Under the pieces are notes generated by a model. It made no database searches and was not told the DNA's origin. It was given only the letters and a program-made list of their open reading frames with translations. A program made the position numbers and the translations under genes. A stretch of 7,142 nucleotides of DNA, taken from positions 1 through 7,142 of the forward strand of contig CALNAE010000087.1 of assembly GCA_937874315.1 (NCBI GenBank). The letters run 5' to 3'. Shown in pieces: positions 1-5,968 of this stretch; position 1 is the stretch's first letter, and each line of letters opens with the position of its first letter. The DNA is from an uncultured Bifidobacterium sp. (GTDB lineage Bacteria; Actinomycetota; Actinomycetes; Actinomycetales; Bifidobacteriaceae).

Positions 1-74
1 GAGAAGTTCGCGGCCTGCACCGTTCGTCGTAGGTCGCCCTTGGCCGTGGGCCGTCTCACACTCAGAACCAAAGA

Positions 75-104
75 TTGCGCGCGGCGACGCATCTGGGCTA
101 TAAA
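75..104 (+). promoter_or_regulatory. candidate promoter for the liv operon
   Basis: A TATAAA hexamer at 99-104 matches the housekeeping -10 consensus at five of six positions. TTGCGC at 75-80, 18 bp upstream, keeps only the TTG of the -35 consensus. Transcription would start near 110-112 and give a leader of about 120 nt before livK that includes the upstream ORF at 168-236. The call rests on the -10 box and its position ahead of the operon. The -35 is weak and no operator is visible, so this is a candidate only. Confidence 0.35.
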
Positions 105-167
105 GAGACCAAGCGCGTGTCCCCACGGGCCGGATGACGCAACGACCACAAGTCAGGAGAAGCCTCC

Positions 168-236
168 ATGAACGTCATGCATTGCCGTGGGTGCGCAACG
201 CGCCGGAGAGAACCTATGAGGAGATTAGACGGATGA
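168..236 (+). CDS. possible 22-codon leader peptide ORF, coupled to livK
   Basis: An ATG at 168 lies 7 nt after an AGGAGA motif at 155-160, which is good ribosome-binding spacing. The ORF runs 22 codons and its TGA (234-236) overlaps the livK start in an ATGA junction. That is the geometry of translational coupling. The peptide has six arginines, a HCRGC motif and an internal Met, but only one Leu, one Val and no Ile, so it does not look like a classical branched-chain attenuator peptide. The AGG-AGA codons near its end are also the livK ribosome binding site, so those codons may not be selected as codons. An in-frame ATG at 216 gives a 6-codon alternative. No homologue is recognised, and the ORF could be chance. 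Confidence 0.3.
   Translation: MNVMHCRGCATRRREPMRRLDG
218..223 (+). promoter_or_regulatory. ribosome binding site that fixes the livK start
   Basis: GAGGAG lies 9 nt before the ATG at 233. It supports that start over an upstream in-frame ATG at 134, which would add 33 residues of non-signal, Arg-rich sequence ahead of an otherwise textbook lipoprotein signal peptide. The site sits inside the small upstream ORF, so ribosomes translating that ORF would pass over it. Confidence 0.7.
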
Positions 237-1420
237 ATACCAGATTCGCCGCAAAATTCACAACCATCTGTGTTGCAACGGGGATGGCCGTTTCGTTGGC
301 TGGATGTTCGGGCGGCAGCATGTCGGACAGCAGCGATGCCACGGCGTCGGTGAAGGGCAATACCATCACGCTCGGTTCGATAACCACCAATTCAGGAACG
401 GCGGCCGCGTATGGCGAGGCCGAGGTCGAGGGATTCAAGCTCGCGGTGTCCGAGATCAACAAGGCTGGTGGCATCGACGGCAAGAAGATCAAGCTGGAGA
501 GCATGGACGACAAGGGCGACGCCACGGAATCGTCCAATGCCTTCAACAAACTGGCCGGTGACAATTCGGTGTTGGCCGTAGTTGGCCCGACCATTTCGGC
601 GACGACCGCAGCCGTCGCCCCATTGGCCGATCAGAATAAACTGGTGGCCATCGCGCCGGCGGCGACCGCCGATTCCATACGATCTGGCAACTATCTGTTC
701 CGCGCTTGTTTCAAAGATTCCTATCAGGGCGAGGTCGCCGCTCGTTTCGCGGCGAAGACCCTGAAGCTGAAGAAGGTCGCCGTGCTCTATGGCACCGGTG
801 ACCCCTATTCGTCGGGAACCGCCGACTCCTTCGTCAAGGAGGCGCAGAGGCTGGGGTTGCAGGTCGTCGACAAGGAAAGCTCATCGAGCACGGATGACAC
901 CGAATACTCCTCGCAGCTGCAGAAGATTCAGGCATCCGGTGCCGAATTCCTGTACGCGCCGTATTACTACAGTATCGCCGGTCCATACATCATTCCGCAG
1001 GCGCGTGCCGTCGGATACAACGGCGTCGTGATGGGCCCCGATGGCTACGACGGACTCAAGTTGACCGACAATACTTCGCTGTACAACAAGGTGTATTACA
1101 CCACGCATTATTCGCCGGACGACAAGTCCAACAGCAAGGTGCAGGACTTCATCAAGTCGTTCAACGCGGCGAATAACAAGGATCCCAATACCTTCTCCGC
1201 GCTGGGGTATGACGCCGTGTACATGGTCAAGAAGGCCATCGAGAAGGCGGGAAAGAATCCAAACCGAGAACAGGTACGCAAGGCCCTTGCCGGGATGAGC
1301 TTCAGTGGTGTCACCGGATCCTTCACGCTCGATAATACGGGCTCGCCGAAGAAATCCGTCATCGTGCTGGAGATGAAGAACGGCAAGCCGGCGTATAACT
1401 CAACGGTGAAACCGGCCTGA
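233..1420 (+). CDS. livK: branched-chain amino acid-type ABC transporter, substrate-binding lipoprotein
   Basis: This is a 395-residue precursor of the periplasmic-binding-protein type I family (Peripla_BP_6, LivJ/LivK-like). Residues 1-24 form a lipoprotein signal peptide, with a basic start (MNTRFAAK), a hydrophobic stretch and lipobox LAGC. Cys25 would be lipidated and anchor the mature protein on the outer face of the cell membrane. A Ser/Gly/Asp-rich linker covers residues 26-42. The receptor fold then begins with the strand ITLGSITTNSG. Family landmarks follow: AVSEINKAGGIDGKKI (about 71-86), VVGPTISATT (116-125) and IAPAATADS (140-148), where liv-type proteins contact the ligand's amino and carboxyl groups. 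Substrate is most likely Leu/Ile/Val, but the family also binds other amino acids, amides and urea, and the sequence alone does not decide. It is first in a livKHMGF order and is separated from livH by a structured gap, which fits its need for higher abundance. Confidence 0.93.
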   Translation: MNTRFAAKFTTICVATGMAVSLAGCSGGSMSDSSDATASVKGNTITLGSITTNSGTAAAYGEAEVEGFKLAVSEINKAGGIDGKKIKLESMDDKGDATESSNAFNKLAGDNSVLAVVGPTISATTAAVAPLADQNKLVAIAPAATADSIRSGNYLFRACFKDSYQGEVAARFAAKTLKLKKVAVLYGTGDPYSSGTADSFVKEAQRLGLQVVDKESSSSTDDTEYSSQLQKIQASGAEFLYAPYYYSIAGPYIIPQARAVGYNGVVMGPDGYDGLKLTDNTSLYNKVYYTTHYSPDDKSNSKVQDFIKSFNAANNKDPNTFSALGYDAVYMVKKAIEKAGKNPNREQVRKALAGMSFSGVTGSFTLDNTGSPKKSVIVLEMKNGKPAYNSTVKPA

Positions 1421-1477
1421 GTCATTCACGGCGTGAAGTCGACCTGCGCGCTCCGTTGTTGACCGTTTCACCGTTGA
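1400..1477 (+). repeat. 13-bp perfect inverted repeat spanning the livK stop codon
   Basis: TCAACGGTGAAAC at 1400-1412 is exactly complementary to GTTTCACCGTTGA at 1465-1477. The 52-nt loop contains the livK stop codon (1418-1420) and a smaller dyad, TTCACG-G-CGTGAA (1425-1437). No T-run follows, so this is not a classic intrinsic terminator. In RNA it could block 3' exonucleases and stabilise the livK message, or reduce read-through into livH. Both roles are inferred from position, by analogy with intergenic stem-loops after other ABC binding-protein genes. Confidence 0.5.
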
Positions 1478-1529
1478 ACGTGTGGTCGAGGACGTGTGGT
1501 TGAGAGCGCGTATTTGGCGCGTGGTTGAG
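1478..1529 (+). repeat. three imperfect 13-bp direct repeats in the livK-livH gap
   Basis: ACGTGTGGTCGAG (1478-1490), ACGTGTGGTTGAG (1492-1504) and GCGCGTGGTTGAG (1517-1529) share the core GTGGTYGAG. The first two differ at one base and lie 14 bp apart. The third begins 25 bp after the second. No open frame of interest crosses them. They could be binding sites for a regulator of livH or a local duplication without function. The rest of the gap up to 1601 shows only an AT-richer stretch (GGTATATCGATATGACATT) and no promoter I would defend. Confidence 0.4.
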
Positions 1530-1615
1530 GCGTATTCGAGACAAAGGAATCGGTATATCGATATGACATTCAATGTGTGTTGGGCTCTTGCCGACATTCT
1601 TGGAAAGGTGGGACG

Positions 1616-2542
1616 ATGAGCAATCAGGTTGTGATGTTCATCAGTCAGATCTTCAACGGGTTGAAAATAGGCAGCGTGTATTCGTTGGTCGCCTTGGGCT
1701 ACACCATGGTCTATGGGATCATCCGCTTGATCAACTTCGCCCACGGCGACTTCATCATGGTCGGCGCCTACGTGTTGATGCTGACCGCGCCGGCGATTAT
1801 CGCCTTCGGCATGCCGGGATGGTTGGCCGTGGTGCCCGCAGTGCTCATCTGCGTGGCGGTTGGGGTGATCGTCGAAAAGGCCGCATACAAGCCGGTGCGT
1901 GAACGGGGCAACAGCATGACCGCCCTGATCACCGCCATTGCGATGAGCCTGTTGCTGGAGAACGGATCGCAGGCTGTCTTCGGCGCGGACTACGAAACCG
2001 TGCCTACCGTGTTCAGTATCCCCGCCGTGGTGATCGGCAAGCTGCGTGTCGGCGGGGACACACTGCTGACCATCGTGCTCGGCGTGGTAGTTATGGTCGG
2101 GCTCCAACTCTACGTTTCCTATACCAAGCGCGGCAAGGCCATGCGCGCGGTCTCCGAGGACAAGGAGGCGTCGATTCTCATGGGCGTCAACATCAACTCG
2201 ACCATTACGCTCACGTTCGCCATCGGCGCCGGTCTGGCCGGCGTCGCCTCATTGATGTACGTCGCCGCGTATCCGCAGGTGTCTCCGACTATGGGCGCCA
2301 TGCTCGGTCTTAAGGCGTTTGTCGCCGCAGTGCTCGGCGGCATCGGTTCCATTCCGGGAGCCATGATCGGCGGTTTGGCCATCGGCCTAATTGAGAGTCT
2401 CACCAAGGCGTATATCGGTACGATCACGGCCGGCGTCATCACTTCTGCGTTCTCCGACGCCATCGTGTTCGCGATTCTTATCGTGGTGCTGCTGGTCAAG
2501 CCTTCGGGACTGATGGGTCGCAACGAAGGGGAGAAGGTGTGA
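1616..2542 (+). CDS. livH: branched-chain amino acid-type ABC transporter permease LivH
   Basis: This 308-residue integral membrane protein has the same length as Escherichia coli LivH, from memory. It is one of two permeases that form the channel. Diagnostic stretches are LGYTMVYGIIRLINFAHGDF (27-46), the cytoplasmic coupling region around KAMRAVSEDKEASILMGVN (174-192), and KAFVAAVLGGIGSIPGAMIGG (233-253), which is near-invariant in LivH. Hydrophobic segments are spread throughout, about eight by eye, and the short C-tail after VLLVKPSGLMGR is charged. The start at 1616 follows AGGTGG (1606-1611) by 4 nt. An in-frame GTG at 1577 would add 13 unconserved residues without a ribosome binding site. 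The stop is 4 nt before livM, so the two are co-translated. It should dimerise with LivM, with LivG and LivF docking on the inner side. Confidence 0.96.
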   Translation: MSNQVVMFISQIFNGLKIGSVYSLVALGYTMVYGIIRLINFAHGDFIMVGAYVLMLTAPAIIAFGMPGWLAVVPAVLICVAVGVIVEKAAYKPVRERGNSMTALITAIAMSLLLENGSQAVFGADYETVPTVFSIPAVVIGKLRVGGDTLLTIVLGVVVMVGLQLYVSYTKRGKAMRAVSEDKEASILMGVNINSTITLTFAIGAGLAGVASLMYVAAYPQVSPTMGAMLGLKAFVAAVLGGIGSIPGAMIGGLAIGLIESLTKAYIGTITAGVITSAFSDAIVFAILIVVLLVKPSGLMGRNEGEKV

Positions 2543-2546
2543 AGTC

Positions 2547-3632
2547 ATGAAGAAATCAATGCTTTCCACCAGACAATCCTATGTGGTGTGCGCCATCGGC
2601 ATCATCGTGCTGTTTCTGCTGGTGATGGCCGTATGCGAGACCGGTCTGGCTTCCATATACATAAAGGGCATCATGATGACCGCCTGCATCGCCGTCATCA
2701 TGACCACGTCGCTGAACCTCACCATTGGCGTGTTGGGGCAGTTGACGTTGGGCTGCTGCGGTTTTGAGGCCATCGGCGCCTATACCGCGGCATTGGTCAG
2801 CAAATTGATCGTCGCCCACGGCATTGCCATCAATAACACGGGGCGTTTCCTGATTGCCGTCATCGCTGGCGGCATCATGGCGTGCATCTTCGGCATTCTG
2901 GTGGGTATTCCCGCACTGCGTCTGCATGGCGATTATCTGGCGATCATCACCCTGGGCTTCGGCGAGATTATTCGCGTGATCATCCAGAACCTGAAATTTG
3001 CCGGGGGAGCCGGTCTCTCCCAGGGCCAACAGGGCCAGGCGTTGATCGGCATTGACCGACTGGCGAACCTGTACGTCGTGTTCTGGATCGCCGTCATCAC
3101 GGTCGTGTTCTTGTTCATGTTCGCGCGTTCTCGTTATGGTCGCGCGGTGAAGGCCATCCGTGACGATGAGATCGCGGCCAGCGCGTCGGGTCTCAACGTC
3201 ACCTATCTCAAGGTGTTGGTCTTCGCGATTTCCGCGTTCTTCGCAGGCATAGCCGGAGGCATTTTCGCGCAGTATATCGGTTCGCTCAACCCGGCCATGG
3301 CCGGATGGCTGAACTCTATCAACTATGTCATCATGGTCGTGTTCGGCGGCATGGGATCGATTACCGGCTCGATTGTCTCGGCCATAGGTCTGACGATCTT
3401 GCCCGAGTTGCTCAGGGCCTTCTCCGAATATCGGATGCTGGTCTACTCGGTCGCGCTGATTCTTGTGATGATCTTCCGGCCGCAGGGCATCTTCGGCTCA
3501 TGGGAGTTCTCACTGCCCCAGTTGGTTAATCGGATATTCTACGGCAAGCACGCCGACGACGGTCTCATGAAACCCGTCGATTCGGGAATTTCAGCCCGTG
3601 AATCGAACCCGCCACAGGAGGATGCACGATGA
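2547..3632 (+). CDS. livM: branched-chain amino acid-type ABC transporter permease LivM
   Basis: This is a 361-residue polytopic membrane protein and the second permease of the importer. Family landmarks are TTSLNLTIGVLGQLTLG (53-69), the LRLHGDYLAIITLGFGEIIR region (124-143), the coupling loop GRAVKAIRDDEIAASASGLN (198-217), and VVFGGMGSITGSIVSA (264-279) followed by RPQGIFG (311-317). Roughly eight to ten hydrophobic segments can be seen. After the last one comes a cytoplasmic tail of about 40 mostly polar residues (321-361, ending NPPQEDAR) that looks unconserved. Ribosome binding comes from GGGGAGAAGG at 2528-2537, inside the end of livH and 9 nt from the ATG. The stop overlaps the livG start by 4 nt (ATGA at 3629-3632), which points to translational coupling and equal stoichiometry. 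It lacks the long N-terminal extension of the E. coli protein. Confidence 0.96.
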   Translation: MKKSMLSTRQSYVVCAIGIIVLFLLVMAVCETGLASIYIKGIMMTACIAVIMTTSLNLTIGVLGQLTLGCCGFEAIGAYTAALVSKLIVAHGIAINNTGRFLIAVIAGGIMACIFGILVGIPALRLHGDYLAIITLGFGEIIRVIIQNLKFAGGAGLSQGQQGQALIGIDRLANLYVVFWIAVITVVFLFMFARSRYGRAVKAIRDDEIAASASGLNVTYLKVLVFAISAFFAGIAGGIFAQYIGSLNPAMAGWLNSINYVIMVVFGGMGSITGSIVSAIGLTILPELLRAFSEYRMLVYSVALILVMIFRPQGIFGSWEFSLPQLVNRIFYGKHADDGLMKPVDSGISARESNPPQEDAR

Positions 3633-4441
3633 GTGAACCTATTTTGAAAGCCGAGCATCTGGGCATCACCTTCGGTGGCCTCAAGGCCGTATCCGATTTC
3701 AATATGACCATCGGCAAGGGCGAGCTGATCGGACTCATCGGTCCCAATGGCGCAGGCAAAACCACGGTGTTCAATCTGCTCACCGGCGTTTACAGACCCA
3801 CGGAAGGCGACTTCTGGCTAGACGGTACGCGGATGAATGGCAAGAAGACCTATCAGGTCGTTCGGGCAGGCATAGCACGCACGTTCCAGAACATCAGGCT
3901 TTTCCGTCAGATCACCGTCGAGGAGAACGTGTTGGTCGCCTTCGATGAATCCTTCAAATACCATATCGGTGGCGCCATCTTCCGGACCCCCGGATTCTGG
4001 CGTCAGGAGCGCGAAAAGCACGAGAAGGCCATCGAGCTGTTACGTATCTTCGGGTTGGAGGGATACGCGGGCGTACAAGCCGCGAATCTCGCCTACGGTC
4101 AGCAACGTAAGTTGGAGATCGCCCGAGCATTGGCCACGGGCATGAAACTGCTGTTGCTCGACGAACCCGCGGCGGGCATGAACCCGACGGAGACCGAGGA
4201 TCTGCTCAACTGCATCACCACGATTCGCGAACGGTTCGGCATCGCGATTCTGCTGATCGAACACGATATGAGTCTGGTGATGAACGTCTGCCAGCGTATT
4301 CAGGTGCTGGATTATGGGCGAACCATAGCCGCCGGGTTTCCTCAGGAAGTCGCGAATGACCCGCAGGTGATCACCGCGTATCTGGGCACGGATACCCCAT
4401 CCGATCAACCGTTATCCGTAGGCAAGGAAGAAGGTCGCTGA
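3629..4441 (+). CDS. livG: branched-chain amino acid-type ABC transporter ATP-binding protein LivG
   Basis: This 270-residue cytoplasmic ATPase is one half of the motor for LivH-LivM. All nucleotide-binding motifs are intact: Walker A GPNGAGKT (38-45), Q-loop Gln87 in ARTFQNIRLF, the LivG-style signature LAYGQQ (154-159) in place of LSGGQ, Walker B LLLLDEP with Asp178 and catalytic Glu179, and H-loop His212 in LIEHDMSLVM. The extra segment between Q-loop and signature (about 108-135, including an aromatic-rich FRTPGFWR) is typical of LivG and longer than in LivF. The C-terminal DPQVITAYLG is the usual family ending, followed by about 17 variable residues. The perfect AGGAGG at 3616-3621 lies 7 nt before the ATG. 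The stop shares one base with the livF start (TGATG). No missing catalytic residue is seen. Confidence 0.97.
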   Translation: MSEPILKAEHLGITFGGLKAVSDFNMTIGKGELIGLIGPNGAGKTTVFNLLTGVYRPTEGDFWLDGTRMNGKKTYQVVRAGIARTFQNIRLFRQITVEENVLVAFDESFKYHIGGAIFRTPGFWRQEREKHEKAIELLRIFGLEGYAGVQAANLAYGQQRKLEIARALATGMKLLLLDEPAAGMNPTETEDLLNCITTIRERFGIAILLIEHDMSLVMNVCQRIQVLDYGRTIAAGFPQEVANDPQVITAYLGTDTPSDQPLSVGKEEGR

Positions 4442-5145
4442 TGCTGGATGTCAAGGATCTCAAGGTTTCATACGGTGCCGTCGAAGCGCTGAAGGGCATC
4501 AGCCTGCATGTCGAGGATGGGGAGATCGTTTCTCTTATCGGTGCGAACGGCGCGGGTAAAACCACTACGTTGCACACCATTACGGGACTGGTGCCCGCGC
4601 GGTCCGGATCGATCATGTTCAACGGGATCGACCTGCGAAAGGCGAAAAGCGAGAAAATCGTCACCTTTGGCATGGCGCACGTTCCCGAAGGACGGCACGT
4701 CTTCACTCGTATGACGGTGCAGGAGAATCTGGAGATGGGCGCGTTCAGTCTGAAGGATCAGTCGGGCGTCGGTGCCATGCTCGACAAGGTCTTCGGCTAT
4801 TTTCCACGGCTTAAGGAGCGCCGTCGTCAGGTCGCCGGTACGTTGTCCGGCGGCGAGCAGCAGATGGTCGCCATGGGTCGTGCCTTGATGAGCAACCCCA
4901 CCACGATCCTGATGGACGAGCCGTCGATGGGATTGTCGCCGTTGCTGGTCAAGGAAATATTCTCGATTATCCGAGCCTTGCACGAACAAGGCATCACCAT
5001 ACTGCTCGTGGAACAGAACGCGAAGATGGCGCTGTCCATCGCCGACCACGCCTATGTGCTTGAGACCGGGCGCATCACCATGCGTGGGGAGGCGCACGAG
5101 TTGCTGCATAATGAGCAGGTGCGCAAGGCCTATCTCGGCGCTTGA
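4441..5145 (+). CDS. livF: branched-chain amino acid-type ABC transporter ATP-binding protein LivF
   Basis: This 234-residue cytoplasmic ATPase pairs with LivG and is of ordinary family length. Motifs are Walker A GANGAGKT (34-41), VPEGRHVFTRMTVQENL (81-97) at the Q-loop region, canonical signature LSGGEQQ (135-141), and Walker B ILMDEPSMGLSP with Asp159 and Glu160. The H-loop position reads LVEQNA (189-194), with Gln192 in place of histidine. This is normal for LivF, including the E. coli protein as I recall it, and is not a defect. The product ends with the family-typical VRKAYLGA. Translation can start from GGAAGAAGG at 4426-4434, in the end of livG, 6 nt before the ATG. It is the last gene of the importer, and the TGA stop is the first triplet of an 11-bp tandem repeat. 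Confidence 0.97.
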   Translation: MLDVKDLKVSYGAVEALKGISLHVEDGEIVSLIGANGAGKTTTLHTITGLVPARSGSIMFNGIDLRKAKSEKIVTFGMAHVPEGRHVFTRMTVQENLEMGAFSLKDQSGVGAMLDKVFGYFPRLKERRRQVAGTLSGGEQQMVAMGRALMSNPTTILMDEPSMGLSPLLVKEIFSIIRALHEQGITILLVEQNAKMALSIADHAYVLETGRITMRGEAHELLHNEQVRKAYLGA

Positions 5146-5175
5146 TCTGCGTCTGATCTACGTCTGATCTACGTC
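5143..5175 (+). repeat. three tandem 11-bp repeats at the livF stop codon
   Basis: The unit TGATCTRCGTC occurs three times head to tail (5143-5153, 5154-5164, 5165-5175), with one G/A difference in the first copy, and is followed by a partial TGACTGG. The first TGA is the livF stop. Because 11 is not a multiple of three, the TGAs of the three copies fall in all three forward frames, and a fourth at 5176 repeats the livF frame. The array therefore stops translation in every frame. This may be a by-product of slippage duplication at a stop codon rather than a selected device. Confidence 0.75.
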
Positions 5176-5241
5176 TGACTGGCGGTATATTGGGGGGAAT
5201 CGTCGTCGCTACGGGTGGCGTTGATGCCGTCGTCCCTGTAG

Positions 5242-5288
5242 AGCAATCTATCATGGCGTAAGCGTGCCATGATAGATTGTTATATATT
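5242..5288 (+). terminator. perfect 14-bp inverted repeat: probable terminator, attenuator or operator
   Basis: CAATCTATCATGGC (5244-5257) and GCCATGATAGATTG (5266-5279) are perfect complements around an 8-nt loop. An A-T and a G-U pair could extend the stem to 5242-5281. The following TTATATATT (5280-5288) is T-rich but interrupted by A. As a hairpin this would end the liv transcript. However, the tsaC ribosome binding site begins at 5291, leaving no room for a normal promoter after a terminator. Either tsaC depends on read-through, or transcription starts within the stretch. TATATT at 5186-5191 and TATATT at 5283-5288 could each be a -10 box, and neither has a -35. In the second case the dyad would be an operator over the promoter. 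The rest of the gap (5177-5241) shows nothing else I can name. Confidence 0.6.
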
Positions 5289-5308
5289 CCGGGAGGTCAA
5301 GAGGTCAT

Positions 5309-5968
5309 ATGAGCGAAATAGTTGCCATAACCGATCAGTCGTTACGTCAGGCGGCGGCCATCATTCATCGTGGCGGTCTGGTCGTCATTCCTACCGACAC
5401 CGTGTACGGCGTGGTCTGCGACCCGTTCAGCACCGCGGCCATCGAGCGTATTTTCGAGGCCAAACGGCGTCCACGGTACAAGGCGTTGCAGGTGATCCTT
5501 TCCTCGGTCGACGACATCGAATCGTTGGGCCTGTATCTTCCCGTGCCGTTGAATCGGCTCGCCGCTGCCTTCCTGCCCGGTGCCTTTTCGCCCATCGCCG
5601 TGGCGCAGCCGGATTGCCAGCTCAAAACGCTCAGAAGCGAACCCGACGGTTCCCACTCTCAGGGTCTGCGAGTCCCGAACTCCGCGACTTCACTGCGCAT
5701 TGTGCGGGCCATCGGTCCCGTTGCAGCTTCGAGCGCAAACCTATCCGGTGCAGAGAGCCCGCAGACCGCGCAGGAGTCACGTGACCAGCTCGGCGATGGT
5801 GTGGATCTGTATCTGGATGGTGGGGTGACCCAGGGGCATGTGGCCAGTACCGTGGTCAGCGCCGATTCCAATGATCGCGACGGAATCCGCATCGAGCGCG
5901 AGGGAGTGATTCCTGCGACGGTTATCCGCAAGGCGCTGCTTGTCAATGGTGGGAGCCTTGGCGCGTGA
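5309..5968 (+). CDS. tsaC: threonylcarbamoyl-AMP synthase (TsaC/YrdC/Sua5 family)
   Basis: This 219-residue cytoplasmic protein makes threonylcarbamoyl-AMP from threonine, bicarbonate and ATP, the first step of t6A at position 37 of ANN-decoding tRNAs. The TsaD complex completes the transfer. Seen in order: GGLVVIPTDTVYGVVCDPF (22-40), the KxR motif as Lys52-Arg-Arg54 followed by Lys58, LPGAFSPIAV (89-98) in place of the common WPGPLT, RVPNSATSLRIV (121-132), SSAN (141-144) carrying the SxN residues, then LDGG and STVV near the end. Catalytic positions are kept. It lacks the extra C-terminal domain of longer Sua5 proteins, so it is the short TsaC type. The ATG at 5309 has AGAGG (5300-5304) 4 nt away and a stronger GGGAGG (5291-5296) 12 nt away. 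It overlaps wecA by 4 nt, so the two are probably co-transcribed. Confidence 0.94.
   Translation: MSEIVAITDQSLRQAAAIIHRGGLVVIPTDTVYGVVCDPFSTAAIERIFEAKRRPRYKALQVILSSVDDIESLGLYLPVPLNRLAAAFLPGAFSPIAVAQPDCQLKTLRSEPDGSHSQGLRVPNSATSLRIVRAIGPVAASSANLSGAESPQTAQESRDQLGDGVDLYLDGGVTQGHVASTVVSADSNDRDGIRIEREGVIPATVIRKALLVNGGSLGA

Noticed and set aside
36..51. GCCC...GGGC dyad near the left edge as a terminator
   Set aside because: The stem is only 4 bp and no T-run follows.
134..232. Longer livK start at the ATG at 134
   Set aside because: It would bury the lipoprotein signal peptide behind 33 Arg-rich residues. The ATG at 233 has a good ribosome binding site and leads straight into a standard signal peptide with lipobox.
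1548..1567. Possible livH promoter in GGTATATCGATATGAC
   Set aside because: TATATC and TATGAC resemble a -10, but no -35 lies at 16-18 bp, so I cannot support it.
1400..2107. 235-codon - strand open frame across the livK end and livH
   Set aside because: It has His/Asp/Gln-rich composition and no recognisable motif, and most of it is antisense to livH, whose + strand frame matches its family end to end. The same applies to - strand frames at 2556-3029 and 4468-5109.
5021..5026. Gln in place of His at the LivF H-loop (in LVEQNA) as a possible loss of ATPase function
   Set aside because: Gln at this position is usual in LivF proteins, and all other nucleotide-binding motifs are intact.
5269..5784. 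171-codon + strand frame beginning inside the inverted repeat
   Set aside because: It is a different frame from tsaC, rich in Arg and Ser with no motifs, and its start lies in the 3' arm of the dyad without a ribosome binding site.
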